Both the position numbers and the translations under genes were made by a program. A stretch of 64,000 nucleotides of DNA from the NCBI GenBank assembly GCA_965226245.1, contig CBDDCL010000015.1, positions 6,944,001-7,008,000 of the forward strand, written 5' to 3'. The notes beneath the pieces were generated by a model. That model saw only the letters and a program-made list of their open reading frames with translations, was not told the DNA's origin and made no database searches. The first letter of the stretch is position 1. The number at the start of each line of letters is the position of its first letter. Shown here piece by piece: positions 34,259-42,453 of the stretch. Source of the stretch: CBDCYS01 sp965226245 (GTDB taxonomy: Bacteria > Acidobacteriota > Terriglobia > Bryobacterales > UBA6623).

Positions 34259-35932
34259 TTATTCAGGCGAGGGTGGTCCGGAGATTTGCGATTCGGTGAC
34301 TGCTTGTGGCGCGGCAGGCAGAAAGGCCTCGTGGAGTACCTCGCCGGTTGCCAGACTGGGAGCGGAAATTTCGAGAACAGCAGCAAGCGTGGGCGCGACG
34401 TCCGCTGCGTCCACTTCTCGCTCGAACCGTTGCGCTCTGAATCTCGGCGCCAGAAAAATCAACGGCACGTCCGTGTCGTAGCGGTAAGGGGAACCTGAGG
34501 ACGTTCCCCGCCCGTTTCCGTAGTCTTCGACAAAGTAAGGATCGAGCAGCAGCATGAGATCGCCCGAACGAGGAGGATACCAACTTCGTCTCAAGGCCCG
34601 CCGCAGCGTTCGCGGGACAGACTCTTGCCCCGGGACGTAGTAGTTCGCCACCCCATCAACGGTGGTCGCTGCCTGACCGGCCAACAGCACCGCTTGGCGC
34701 CGCTCCGCTTGCGGTAAAGCTTGAGCTGCATTGAGATAGACGAAAGGATAAAGATACTTTTCGACAAAGACTCCGCTTCCGAAGCGTTCCCGGAGCGCTG
34801 CGTTCATTGCTGTCACGACGGCATCTCCCGAGACGTGCCCCGCATGTATCCGCGATTCCCGGGCGCGCTCGGGCAGCGGAGGAATACCGTGGGCGGCAGT
34901 GAAAACAATGGACACTTGATCGGCCCCTACGCTCTCATCAAGGACTCTCAGGAACTCACCGAGCCGGCGGTCCAATTGGAGAACGAGATCTCTCATCAAC
35001 GGGGAGTTCGCGCCCGTCTCGAGTCCAAGAAACGCGGGCGCGCTTACGTTGATGATCAACAAGTCCGTATAATCGCCGGCGCCTAACTTTTCGACCTCGA
35101 TGGCCCGCTCGGCCAAGGCGAATACGTCTTCGATGACAAACGGCGACGCCCGGTAGAGCGAGAAGAACACGTCGAAGGACTTGCGCTCGGGAGCTTCCAA
35201 GACGCGCAGGGGCGGCGCTCCATCTTTCGCGCCAATGGCCTTCCACTCCGCGCCCCAGTGGCGCAAGACGGGATGAGAGCCGTTGAACTCCGCGACCCAC
35301 GGATGTAACCCTCTGGCGTAAAACGAGGACGTGCCAAAGCGGCCGTCCGAGCCCATCCAATAGCAGCCGTCGGGGTTGCGGCCCGCCAGCATGACCACCG
35401 TCGCGGCGCTGTCCGAGATGGCGATCACACGCGAACGTCCCGCTGTCGCCAGTTGAAGCTCATCGGCGAGTGTCGACCCCCTCAGGTTGAGCGGCGAGAT
35501 GCCGCCGTTTGACGAGCCGTCAGCGGCAGGGGCGATGGCCGCGGCCGTCTTTTGGATCTGCCGGTCGTACCAGTGGTCTCCTACGATGCCGTGCAGTTCC
35601 GGATACGCGCCGGTGGCAAGAACCGCGGCATTGGGCGCGCCGAGGGTGGTCAGATGCTTGAATCGGGCGCGGCGAAACACCGCTCCTTGCGAGAGCAGCC
35701 GCCCGAAGCCATCTGGAGAGAATCCTGAGCGGTAAAGGTCCAGATAGTCCGCGCGGAACTGCTCCGCGACGACGATGACCATCAAGCGGGGCCGCTGAGC
35801 ATGCAGAAGCGAGGACGCCAACAGCCACGGGACGACCGACAACCAGAGGCTCCGGCATCCCCGCCGGGATGCCGATGCAGCAGAATGCAGCACCAGTGCT
35901 AGATTACCAGAAAGGCGCCGGGCGGCCCTCAT
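34259..35932 (-). CDS. Alkaline-phosphatase-superfamily protein (PafA-like), secreted
   Basis: A 557-residue hydrolase of phosphate esters, probably periplasmic. After a signal-like N-terminus (SLWLSVVPWLLASSLLHAQ) comes LMVIVVAEQFRADYLDLYRS with the first metal-binding aspartate, then FKHLTTLGAPNAAVLATGAY with the nucleophilic threonine as in PafA-type enzymes, and HGIVGDHWYDRQ. Later metal ligands are expected in the region VFTAAHGIPPLPERAR and IHAGHVSGDAV. It lies four bases upstream of the pyrD start and could be co-transcribed with it. Substrate range cannot be read from sequence. Confidence 0.85.
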   Translation of the reverse strand: MRAARRLSGNLALVLHSAASASRRGCRSLWLSVVPWLLASSLLHAQRPRLMVIVVAEQFRADYLDLYRSGFSPDGFGRLLSQGAVFRRARFKHLTTLGAPNAAVLATGAYPELHGIVGDHWYDRQIQKTAAAIAPAADGSSNGGISPLNLRGSTLADELQLATAGRSRVIAISDSAATVVMLAGRNPDGCYWMGSDGRFGTSSFYARGLHPWVAEFNGSHPVLRHWGAEWKAIGAKDGAPPLRVLEAPERKSFDVFFSLYRASPFVIEDVFALAERAIEVEKLGAGDYTDLLIINVSAPAFLGLETGANSPLMRDLVLQLDRRLGEFLRVLDESVGADQVSIVFTAAHGIPPLPERARESRIHAGHVSGDAVVTAMNAALRERFGSGVFVEKYLYPFVYLNAAQALPQAERRQAVLLAGQAATTVDGVANYYVPGQESVPRTLRRALRRSWYPPRSGDLMLLLDPYFVEDYGNGRGTSSGSPYRYDTDVPLIFLAPRFRAQRFEREVDAADVAPTLAAVLEISAPSLATGEVLHEAFLPAAPQAVTESQISGPPSPE

Positions 35933-36261
35933 CCATAGATTGGAAAATGCTAGACGCGGGATTGGAAAATGCTAGACGCGCCGCATCGTAACGGCCGGTC
36001 CGGGCCGTCCCTGGTAAGGCGGAGCGGGCGGATTCGTTGCACGGTTCCACAGCAACTTGGATGCAGGTTTCCCAGCTATGTAGTACGGTTGAAGTTTGGA
36101 CCCAGGGTTCCGCTTCGCTCCACCCATGGGCTACGATCCTGCGCCGCTTCGCGGCTCAAGGCTCTCCACAAGCAGCTCACGGCTGTAAGTGAAGAGGATT
36201 GGAGCTAATAGCGCGTGCAAGTCCTCCCGCAAATGCTCCTCCAGGGCTTGAGGTTAAGACA
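35933..36261. other. Intergenic stretch with short repeats
   Basis: It contains a 21-bp direct duplication (35938-35958 and 35960-35980; GATTGGAAAATGCTAGACGC) and the second R3 repeat at 36100-36160. No gene is seen. Confidence 0.6.
36100..36160. repeat. Dispersed repeat, family R3 (inverted copy)
   Basis: ACCCAGGGTTCCGCTTCGCT and CTACGATCCTGCGCCGCTTC are the complement of 24350-24408 with small differences. Confidence 0.7.
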
Positions 36262-37821
36262 TTGAACTCTGAAAAGAAGGTTCTGCTCATCGGGCTGGAT
36301 TCGGCCGAACCAAGCCTGGTCCACAGGTGGGCCAGTGAGGGGTATTTGCCCTACATTGGCCAGCTCATGCGCGAGGGTTCAAGCGCGTCCCTGCAGTCCG
36401 CCGCGGCGGAGTTTCCCGACGAAGTATGGCCATCGATCTATACCAGCCGCAACTCAGCGCAGCTCGGCAAGTACTACTACATTCAGCCAAAAGCTGGATC
36501 CAGCGAACTCGAGCTGATCGACGATGTTCCCCGACACGGGCGGCAGTTTTGGGAAATCGCCTCCAGCGCCGGGGTGCGCTGTGGGGTCGTGGACGCTCCG
36601 AAAACCGCGCTCGGGCCGCCCCTCAACGGGATGCAACTGGCCAATTGGGGAGCGCACGCCACTCGCTGCGAAACGGCTTCTCATCCTCCTGACTTGGTCG
36701 ATCGCGTGATCGCAAAGCACGGGCGCTATCCGCTTCACAGTTGCGATGCGCACGGGCTCAAGCCAGAGGAGTATCAGAAACTCCGCTCACAACTACTGGA
36801 CGGCGCGGCCCTGCGAGGGAGACTTCTCAGCGATCTGATTTCATCCCAGCCGTGGGATCTGTTCTTTTGCACTTTCTCGGAAACGCACTGCGCGGGCCAC
36901 CAGTTTTGGCACCTGCAAGACCCGGCGCATCCGCGCTACGACCCCGAAGATCGTCACGGGTTGCGAAACGCCTTGCGAGATGTCTATCAGGCGGTCGACA
37001 AGGTGGTCGGCTCGCTCGTCGCCGGGGTGGGTCCGGATACGAACGTGCTCGTCTTTTCCGGACATGGCATGAAAGCCCAATACCACGGGCGAGACCTGGT
37101 GCCGGCCCTGCTCGAGTTTTGGGGCATGTCACAAGCGGTCAACAGCGAGCCTCACTCCGCACCAGAGCGTGAAGTGACCCTGAAGAAAACCTTGCTGCGG
37201 ACGCTCAAAGACAACGTGCCGATCCAATGGCAGTACGCGGTCAAGAAGATCTTGCCCTCCAAGATCGAAAACATGCTCATCTGCCGCGTGATGGGCACGG
37301 AGAAACTAGATACGAGCGCCAGGGCGTTCTACGTCCCGAACAATGACCTGACCGCCGCGATTCGGATCAATCTGAAGGGCCGCGACCCGCATGGCTTGGT
37401 TGAGCCCGGCCGCGAATACGACGAACTGTGCGGCTGGCTCACGGCTCGCTTCAAGGAACTCGTCAACCCAGCCACGGGCAGGCCGGCGGTTGACAAGGTC
37501 TCGCGCATACACGATTCCTACCAGGGCCAGCATCTGGACCGGCTTCCCGATCTAACCGCGCTATGGAGTCAGGAGGCCCCCATTGACGCGCTTTACTCGC
37601 CTGGCTACGGGAAAGTCGTCGGCAGTCACGGTGATTTGCGCACGGGAGGCCACTCTTCGCAGGGTTTTTTCATCATGCAAAGCGCCGATGGCAGGCGCTT
37701 CGATCGCCACCAGGGCAACGCGAAAGACGTCGCTCCCACGGTGCTCAGCCTGCTGGGAGTAGAGATTCCCGAGGAGATGGAGGGCCGCAGCCTGGTCGGG
37801 GAGGAGACTCGGGTTCGGTAG
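36262..37821 (+). CDS. Alkaline-phosphatase-superfamily phosphodiesterase/nucleotide pyrophosphatase-like protein
   Basis: A 519-residue protein of the type I phosphodiesterase group. It begins VLLIGLDSAEPSLVHRWASE with a metal-binding aspartate, followed by FPDEVWPSIYTSRNSAQLG, where the nucleophile (Ser or Thr) of this family sits. Later come FCTFSETHCAGHQFWHL, TNVLVFSGHGMKAQYHGR and LRTGGHSSQGFFIM, which supply further metal ligands. It ends DVAPTVLSLLGVEIPEEMEG. No signal peptide is visible, so it is probably cytoplasmic or uses an unusual route. The TTG start at 36262 has GAGG eight bases upstream; an upstream TTG at 36199 is less well placed. It is likely to act on phosphate diesters or nucleotide sugars, but the substrate is unknown. 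Confidence 0.82.
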   Translation: MNSEKKVLLIGLDSAEPSLVHRWASEGYLPYIGQLMREGSSASLQSAAAEFPDEVWPSIYTSRNSAQLGKYYYIQPKAGSSELELIDDVPRHGRQFWEIASSAGVRCGVVDAPKTALGPPLNGMQLANWGAHATRCETASHPPDLVDRVIAKHGRYPLHSCDAHGLKPEEYQKLRSQLLDGAALRGRLLSDLISSQPWDLFFCTFSETHCAGHQFWHLQDPAHPRYDPEDRHGLRNALRDVYQAVDKVVGSLVAGVGPDTNVLVFSGHGMKAQYHGRDLVPALLEFWGMSQAVNSEPHSAPEREVTLKKTLLRTLKDNVPIQWQYAVKKILPSKIENMLICRVMGTEKLDTSARAFYVPNNDLTAAIRINLKGRDPHGLVEPGREYDELCGWLTARFKELVNPATGRPAVDKVSRIHDSYQGQHLDRLPDLTALWSQEAPIDALYSPGYGKVVGSHGDLRTGGHSSQGFFIMQSADGRRFDRHQGNAKDVAPTVLSLLGVEIPEEMEGRSLVGEETRVR

Positions 37822-37864
37822 ACTCAAGGCAGGAGGTGCGCTGCCTTAGTCGCGCAAATGGCCC

Positions 37865-38041
37865 ATGTCCAAATCCGTGCAGATGGAGCGTGTGCTATCA
37901 ACTATCGAACTTCTCTCCGACGACGAGGAGAGGAGTTTGGTCCTAGCGGGGCTGAAGCAGTATAAGGCCGGGAAAATGAAGAGCCTCGAGGACATCGAGA
38001 AATCTCTGCGGGAGACGGCTGACGCCGGCGGGATTGACTGA
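37865..38041 (+). CDS. Small hypothetical protein, 58 aa
   Basis: The ORF reads MSKSVQMERVLSTIELLSDD onward and ends with a run of charged helix (MKSLEDIEKSLRETADAGG). It looks like a helical, soluble protein of the sort found as orphan antitoxins or small regulators, but I cannot assign it. The codon pattern fits the host. It lies 44 bp after the phosphodiesterase gene in the same direction. Confidence 0.45.
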   Translation: MSKSVQMERVLSTIELLSDDEERSLVLAGLKQYKAGKMKSLEDIEKSLRETADAGGID

Positions 38042-38195
38042 GCCTCCGGGCATACGCGGAGCGGGGGCTGCGCTGGTGGGATGTTGCGTTCCTTAAGCGA
38101 GCCGCCTTCGGCGGCTGGGACAGCAGGATTGCTTGTCCTTACTTTTCTTCGCCACTGGCTGCTGGATGCTGGATACTGGGCCAGTCGTTTGCCGC

Positions 38196-39638
38196 CTACG
38201 CGAGGGCTTCCTCGATCAGCTTGCCGCCGTTGACGGTGGCCCGCTCCGAGCGACCGTTGTGGAGGAAGGTCAGGCTCATGTGGTCCAAGCCCAGCAGGTG
38301 CAGCATCGTGGCGTGGATATCGTGGACGTGGTAGGGCTTGTCAACCGCGCGTAAACCAATCTCGTCGGTCGTTCCGATCGCTTGGCCGCCCTCGATGCCG
38401 GCGCCGGCCATCCAGATCGTGAAGCCCCAGGGATTGTGGTCGCGCCCATCTCCTTTTTCGTTGAAAGGCGTGCGGCCGAACTCGCCCCCCCAGACGACCA
38501 GCGTTTCATCCATCAGGCCGCGAGCTTTTAGATCGGTCAGCAGGCCGGCGATCGACTTGTCAGAGACTTTGCACCACTTGCCGTGGCGGCCTTCCATGTC
38601 GCTGTGGGCGTCCCAGCCGCTGCCGCTGCCGCAGTAGACCTCGACGAAACGAACGCCCCTCTCGACCAGGCGGCGCGCCATCAGGCAGTTGCCGCCGAAC
38701 TTCGCGGTCATCTCATCGTCCATGCCGTAGAGCTTGCGAGTGGCTTCTGATTCCGCGTTCAAGTCGACGGCTTCCGGCGCCTCCGCCTGCATGCGATAGG
38801 CCAGCTCGTAGGACTGGATGCGGGCCTCGAGTGCGCTCTCGGAGGACTTGCTTTCCGCGTGGTGGCGGTTGATCGACGCGAGGAAATCCAGCTTGCTGCG
38901 CTGTTGCTTGTTCCCCACCGTCTCTGGAGGGTCCAGATTGAGAATCGGCGGGCCTTCCATTTGAAACGGCGTCCCCTGGTAGGTGGCCGGCAGAAATCCC
39001 GAACTCCAGGTCTTGGCCCCGCCCACGACATTCTTGTAGTCCTGCAGAATCACGAATGCCGGCAGGCTTTCGTTGGACGAGCCCAGCCCATAGGTCGCCC
39101 ACGACCCCAGCGAAGGCCGCCCGGCGAGGATCGACCCTGTATTCATCTGGCTGACCGAGCCAACGTGATTGAGGCCGTCGGCTTGGCAGGAACGAATTAC
39201 CGCCAGCTCATCCGCGTGCCGCGCGATGTGCGGATACCAGTCCGACACCCACAAACCGCTCTCGCCGTGCTGATTCCATTTGCGCTGGGTCGGCATGATC
39301 GTGTTGTACGCGGTGCCCGTGGCGGTGATGGGACGCCCAAAGGATTCCGGCATGGGCTGCCCCGCAAGTTTGTCCAGCGCCGGTTTCGGATCGAACAGGT
39401 CGAGGTGGCTGGGCCCGCCTTCCATGAACAGCCAAATGATGGACTTGGCTTTGGGAGGATGGTGGGGCTGCTTGGCGGCCAGCGGGTTCAAGCTTTCCTT
39501 GGCCAGCGCTTGCGGCAGCCAGCCGGAGTGATGCAGCAGGTGGCCCAGGGCGACCGCGCCCAAGCCGCTTCCGGCGCGACTGAGAAATTCACGGCGGGAA
39601 CGGACCGGCCGAATGTGGGGTTCTCGGGTTGGGGGCAT
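38196..39638 (-). CDS. DUF1501 domain-containing secreted protein
   Basis: A 480-residue protein with a twin-arginine-type N-terminus (RSRREFLSRAGSGLGAVALG) and the DUF1501 pattern of the alkaline phosphatase/sulfatase clan: KSIIWLFMEGGPSHLDLFDP, SVSQMNTGSILAGRPSLGSW, ETLVVWGGEFGRTPFNEKGD and GRDHNPWGFTIWMAGAGIEG. Its biochemical role is not established. It is always found next to a DUF1549/DUF1553 protein in Planctomycetes and related soil bacteria, as here. The ATG at 39638 has GGAGCAAGG upstream; the longer open frame reading MIFAIRF is rejected. Confidence 0.9.
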   Translation of the reverse strand: MPPTREPHIRPVRSRREFLSRAGSGLGAVALGHLLHHSGWLPQALAKESLNPLAAKQPHHPPKAKSIIWLFMEGGPSHLDLFDPKPALDKLAGQPMPESFGRPITATGTAYNTIMPTQRKWNQHGESGLWVSDWYPHIARHADELAVIRSCQADGLNHVGSVSQMNTGSILAGRPSLGSWATYGLGSSNESLPAFVILQDYKNVVGGAKTWSSGFLPATYQGTPFQMEGPPILNLDPPETVGNKQQRSKLDFLASINRHHAESKSSESALEARIQSYELAYRMQAEAPEAVDLNAESEATRKLYGMDDEMTAKFGGNCLMARRLVERGVRFVEVYCGSGSGWDAHSDMEGRHGKWCKVSDKSIAGLLTDLKARGLMDETLVVWGGEFGRTPFNEKGDGRDHNPWGFTIWMAGAGIEGGQAIGTTDEIGLRAVDKPYHVHDIHATMLHLLGLDHMSLTFLHNGRSERATVNGGKLIEEALA

Positions 39639-39699
39639 TTTCCTTGCTCCTCCGTGTTGCGCGGGCCGTGCGGACGGATTCAGTGATCCGCTTGTACTT

Positions 39700-41997
39700 C
39701 TAATACTGAAAAACGAACTCATTCGAATTGAGAATCGAATGGCAAAAATCAACCAGCGCCGCCGCTTGGGCGGGTTTCAAGTTTTCGGCCATGACGGTCG
39801 GAAGCGCCAGCTTGGCTGCCTCCTCGTCTTTGACTCCCCGCGCTTCGCGTTCAGCAATGATCTGGGCGTGGCGGTCGAGAAACGTCAGGCCGGCGTCCTT
39901 CTCCCAACCGTCCGGGGCGCGCGAATAGGCGATCCGATAGGCCCGCTCGATCTGAGCGCCGCGGTCGGCCCCGGCCTCATCGATGACTATTCCGGCGAAC
40001 GATTGCGCCCAATTCATGGTTTGCTCACTATTGAGGTAGGCCAAAGCCTGCGGCGCGGTGGTGGTCACTTCCCGTCTCGCGCAGCTTGCGTGAGTATCGG
40101 GCATATCGTAAACCTGCAGCATGGGATAGCGTGCGTTCCGTCTGACGAACACGTAAATGCTGCGGCGGTTTTGATCGGCTGGGTCTTCGGACAGCTCCCA
40201 CCCTCCGCGCGGTTCCGGCATGTTGCGAGGCAGGGCTGGAAAGACGCTCTTGCCGCCGATGGCCGGGTTCAGCAGACCCGCGACTTGCAATGCTGAGTCC
40301 CGGATGACCTCCCCTTCCAGACGCTGCGGCGGATAGCGCCACAGCAAGCGATTGAAGGGGTCTTTCTGGTTCGATGTTTCCCGGAAGTCCGAGCTTTGCT
40401 GATAGGTCTCGGAAGTCATGATCAGCCGGTGCATCTGTTTCATGCTCCAGCCGCCACCGACGAACTCATCCGTCAGCCAGTCCAGCAGCTCGGGATGGGT
40501 CGGCCGCTCGCCCATCAGACCAAAGTCACTGGGCGTTGCGACGATACCCCTGCCGAAATGATGCTGCCAGATGCGGTTCACCATGACGCGGCCGGTGAGG
40601 GGATTCTCGGGGCTCGCCAGCCAGTTCGCCAATGCGGTCCGGCGACCGGTTGAGTTCAGCCCCTCCGGAGGCGCGAACTTGGCCGGCGCCGGATCGAGGA
40701 TCGAGAGGAACCCCGGCTGCACTTCTTCACCCGGGGCGGCATAGTTGGCGACGCTCAGAATATGGGTCGCGGGAGCTTGCTTGCCGAGGTCATAGATGCC
40801 GGCGCCGACGGCAATCTCGCCGGGATGAAGATGCTTGAAGCTCTCCAGCTCTTGCTGCAAAGCCGCGTAGCGCTCCTTCTCCTCGTCATTGAATTTGGCT
40901 GTGAGGGATTTTTCGCGAGTGACGAACTCCATCTGCCAGCGGAATTTCGCGTACATCTGGCGCTCGAAGGGCGTTTGCTCTTCCTTGGGCCGGAGCAACT
41001 GCTCCCGAATGCCGGGATGGTAGCGGACCAACTGCTCCTCGATGATCGCTTCCCGCTTGGGCTTGAGCATCACTTCCATCTCGCCGCGAATCTCCCGTGT
41101 TGCATCCTCCCACGCAGAAAGCTTCCTCTTGTGCTCGGCGACCTTGTCTTCCGGCCACATCACGATGTTGTCGTTGGCCTTGGAGTTGGCGAAGAAAGCC
41201 TGCAGCCGGTAGTAATCGGCCTGCAGAATCGGGTCGAACTTGTGATCGTGGCACTTGGCGCAGCCGTAGGTCATCCCCAAAAAGGTCTGCCCCACGACGT
41301 CGGTTATATCTTGGAGTATTTCCTGCCGGCGCAGCCACAGGTTGGCGGCGTTGGTCTCGTCGGGATAATTGCGGTTGAACCCCGTCGCTACCCGCGCCCA
41401 AGGGTCGTCAGGCCACAGTTCGTCGCCGGCGATCTGTTCGCGCACGAAGCGGTCGTAAGGCTTGTCTTCGTTAAAAGCGTTGATGACATAGTCGCGATAG
41501 CGCCAAGCGTTGGGACGGGTCTCGTCGGACTTGAATCCTTCGCTTTCCGCATAGCGGGCCAGGTCGAGCCAGTGGCGCGCCCAGCGTTCGCCGTAGTGCT
41601 GGGATGCGAGCAGGCGGCCGATGACGGTCTCGAATGCTGTTGGGGAACCGTCGTTGAGGAAAGCTTCCACTTCTTGCGGTGTCGGCGGCAGCCCGATGAG
41701 GTCGAGCGAGGCTCGCCGGATGAGCGTGATCTTGTCCGCCCGGGGAGCAATCTCGATATCTTTCTCGGCCAGCTTGGCGGCTACGAAAGAGTCGACGGGA
41801 TGTTGCTTGGCGGCCGGCGCCCGCGGGCGCGTGACTTCCTGGAACGCCCAGTACTCGCGCTGGCTTTGACTGAACGAGTCGTTCGAGGGCGCTGTGGCCG
41901 GAGTCGGCGAGGGCGGTGCGCCAACAGCAAGCGACAGCGCTACTCCGCACACGACGCTAACGGTAACGAGAATCCGAATCGCGGTTGATCTTTCCAT
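39700..41997 (-). CDS. DUF1549 and DUF1553 domain-containing secreted protein
   Basis: A 765-residue exported protein that begins with a signal peptide (ILVTVSVVCGVALSLAVGA). The DUF1549 part contains RRASLDLIGLPPTPQEVEAF, ARHWLDLARYAESEGF and GMTYGCAKCHDHKFDPI, a CxxCH-like motif typical of this family. The DUF1553 part follows: PLTGRVMVNRIWQHHFGRGI, PTHPELLDWLTDEFVGGGWS, and LNSEQTMNWAQSFAGIV. It is probably co-transcribed with the DUF1501 protein 61 bp downstream. The function of the pair is unknown; in related bacteria they accompany polysaccharide and sulfatase loci. ATG at 41997 has GAGGAG upstream. Confidence 0.9.
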   Translation of the reverse strand: MERSTAIRILVTVSVVCGVALSLAVGAPPSPTPATAPSNDSFSQSQREYWAFQEVTRPRAPAAKQHPVDSFVAAKLAEKDIEIAPRADKITLIRRASLDLIGLPPTPQEVEAFLNDGSPTAFETVIGRLLASQHYGERWARHWLDLARYAESEGFKSDETRPNAWRYRDYVINAFNEDKPYDRFVREQIAGDELWPDDPWARVATGFNRNYPDETNAANLWLRRQEILQDITDVVGQTFLGMTYGCAKCHDHKFDPILQADYYRLQAFFANSKANDNIVMWPEDKVAEHKRKLSAWEDATREIRGEMEVMLKPKREAIIEEQLVRYHPGIREQLLRPKEEQTPFERQMYAKFRWQMEFVTREKSLTAKFNDEEKERYAALQQELESFKHLHPGEIAVGAGIYDLGKQAPATHILSVANYAAPGEEVQPGFLSILDPAPAKFAPPEGLNSTGRRTALANWLASPENPLTGRVMVNRIWQHHFGRGIVATPSDFGLMGERPTHPELLDWLTDEFVGGGWSMKQMHRLIMTSETYQQSSDFRETSNQKDPFNRLLWRYPPQRLEGEVIRDSALQVAGLLNPAIGGKSVFPALPRNMPEPRGGWELSEDPADQNRRSIYVFVRRNARYPMLQVYDMPDTHASCARREVTTTAPQALAYLNSEQTMNWAQSFAGIVIDEAGADRGAQIERAYRIAYSRAPDGWEKDAGLTFLDRHAQIIAEREARGVKDEEAAKLALPTVMAENLKPAQAAALVDFCHSILNSNEFVFQY

Positions 41998-42453
41998 TTC
42001 GCTCCTCAGGCAGCCTTGCGGCCAGCTACACTCCTCCCCTTTTATAATCTAGCGCGCGCGAACGGGTAAAACAAGGTCATGCACGGTTTATCGGACAGTT
42101 TCTTCAGATGTCCTTGGGGGCAAAACGCCTTCGGCGGCTGGGACAGGCAGGATGGATTGTCTTACTGTCCCAGTCTGGGAGGGTGTTCGAGATCCACTTG
42201 CATTTGGTGTGGATCACGAAGTAGCGGCGGCCGGCATTGAGCGGGGAAGTGGCGCTGCGAGTGCGCGATTTGATGCGGGACATTTGTGGGCAGCAGGACG
42301 TGAAGATTCTGAAGGGGCATGTGTCGAAGGACCACGTGCATCTGTCGTGCCGATCCCGCCGCAGGTGACGATTAGTCCGTTGCTGCAATGGCTGAAGGGC
42401 AGCGCTATACTTAGGCTTACATCCAGCGCATTCAAGTAGCCGCGGAGGAGCGT
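41998..42453. other. Intergenic stretch with repeat and IS200 remnant
   Basis: It contains GCCTTCGGCGGCTGGGACAG (42125-42144), also found at 38104-38123, and the transposase remnant listed separately. Nothing else is seen. Confidence 0.6.
42185..42418 (+). pseudogene. IS200-type TnpA transposase remnant
   Basis: The frame reads EIHLHLVWITK, then a TAG stop where a tyrosine (K-YR-R) is expected, then RRPALSGEVALRVRDLM and DVKILKGHVSKDHVHL. A frameshift then moves to VPIPPQVTISPLLQWLKG. This is the HUH-type Y1 transposase of the IS200/IS605 group, broken by one stop codon and one indel and lacking its catalytic tyrosine end. Confidence 0.75.
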
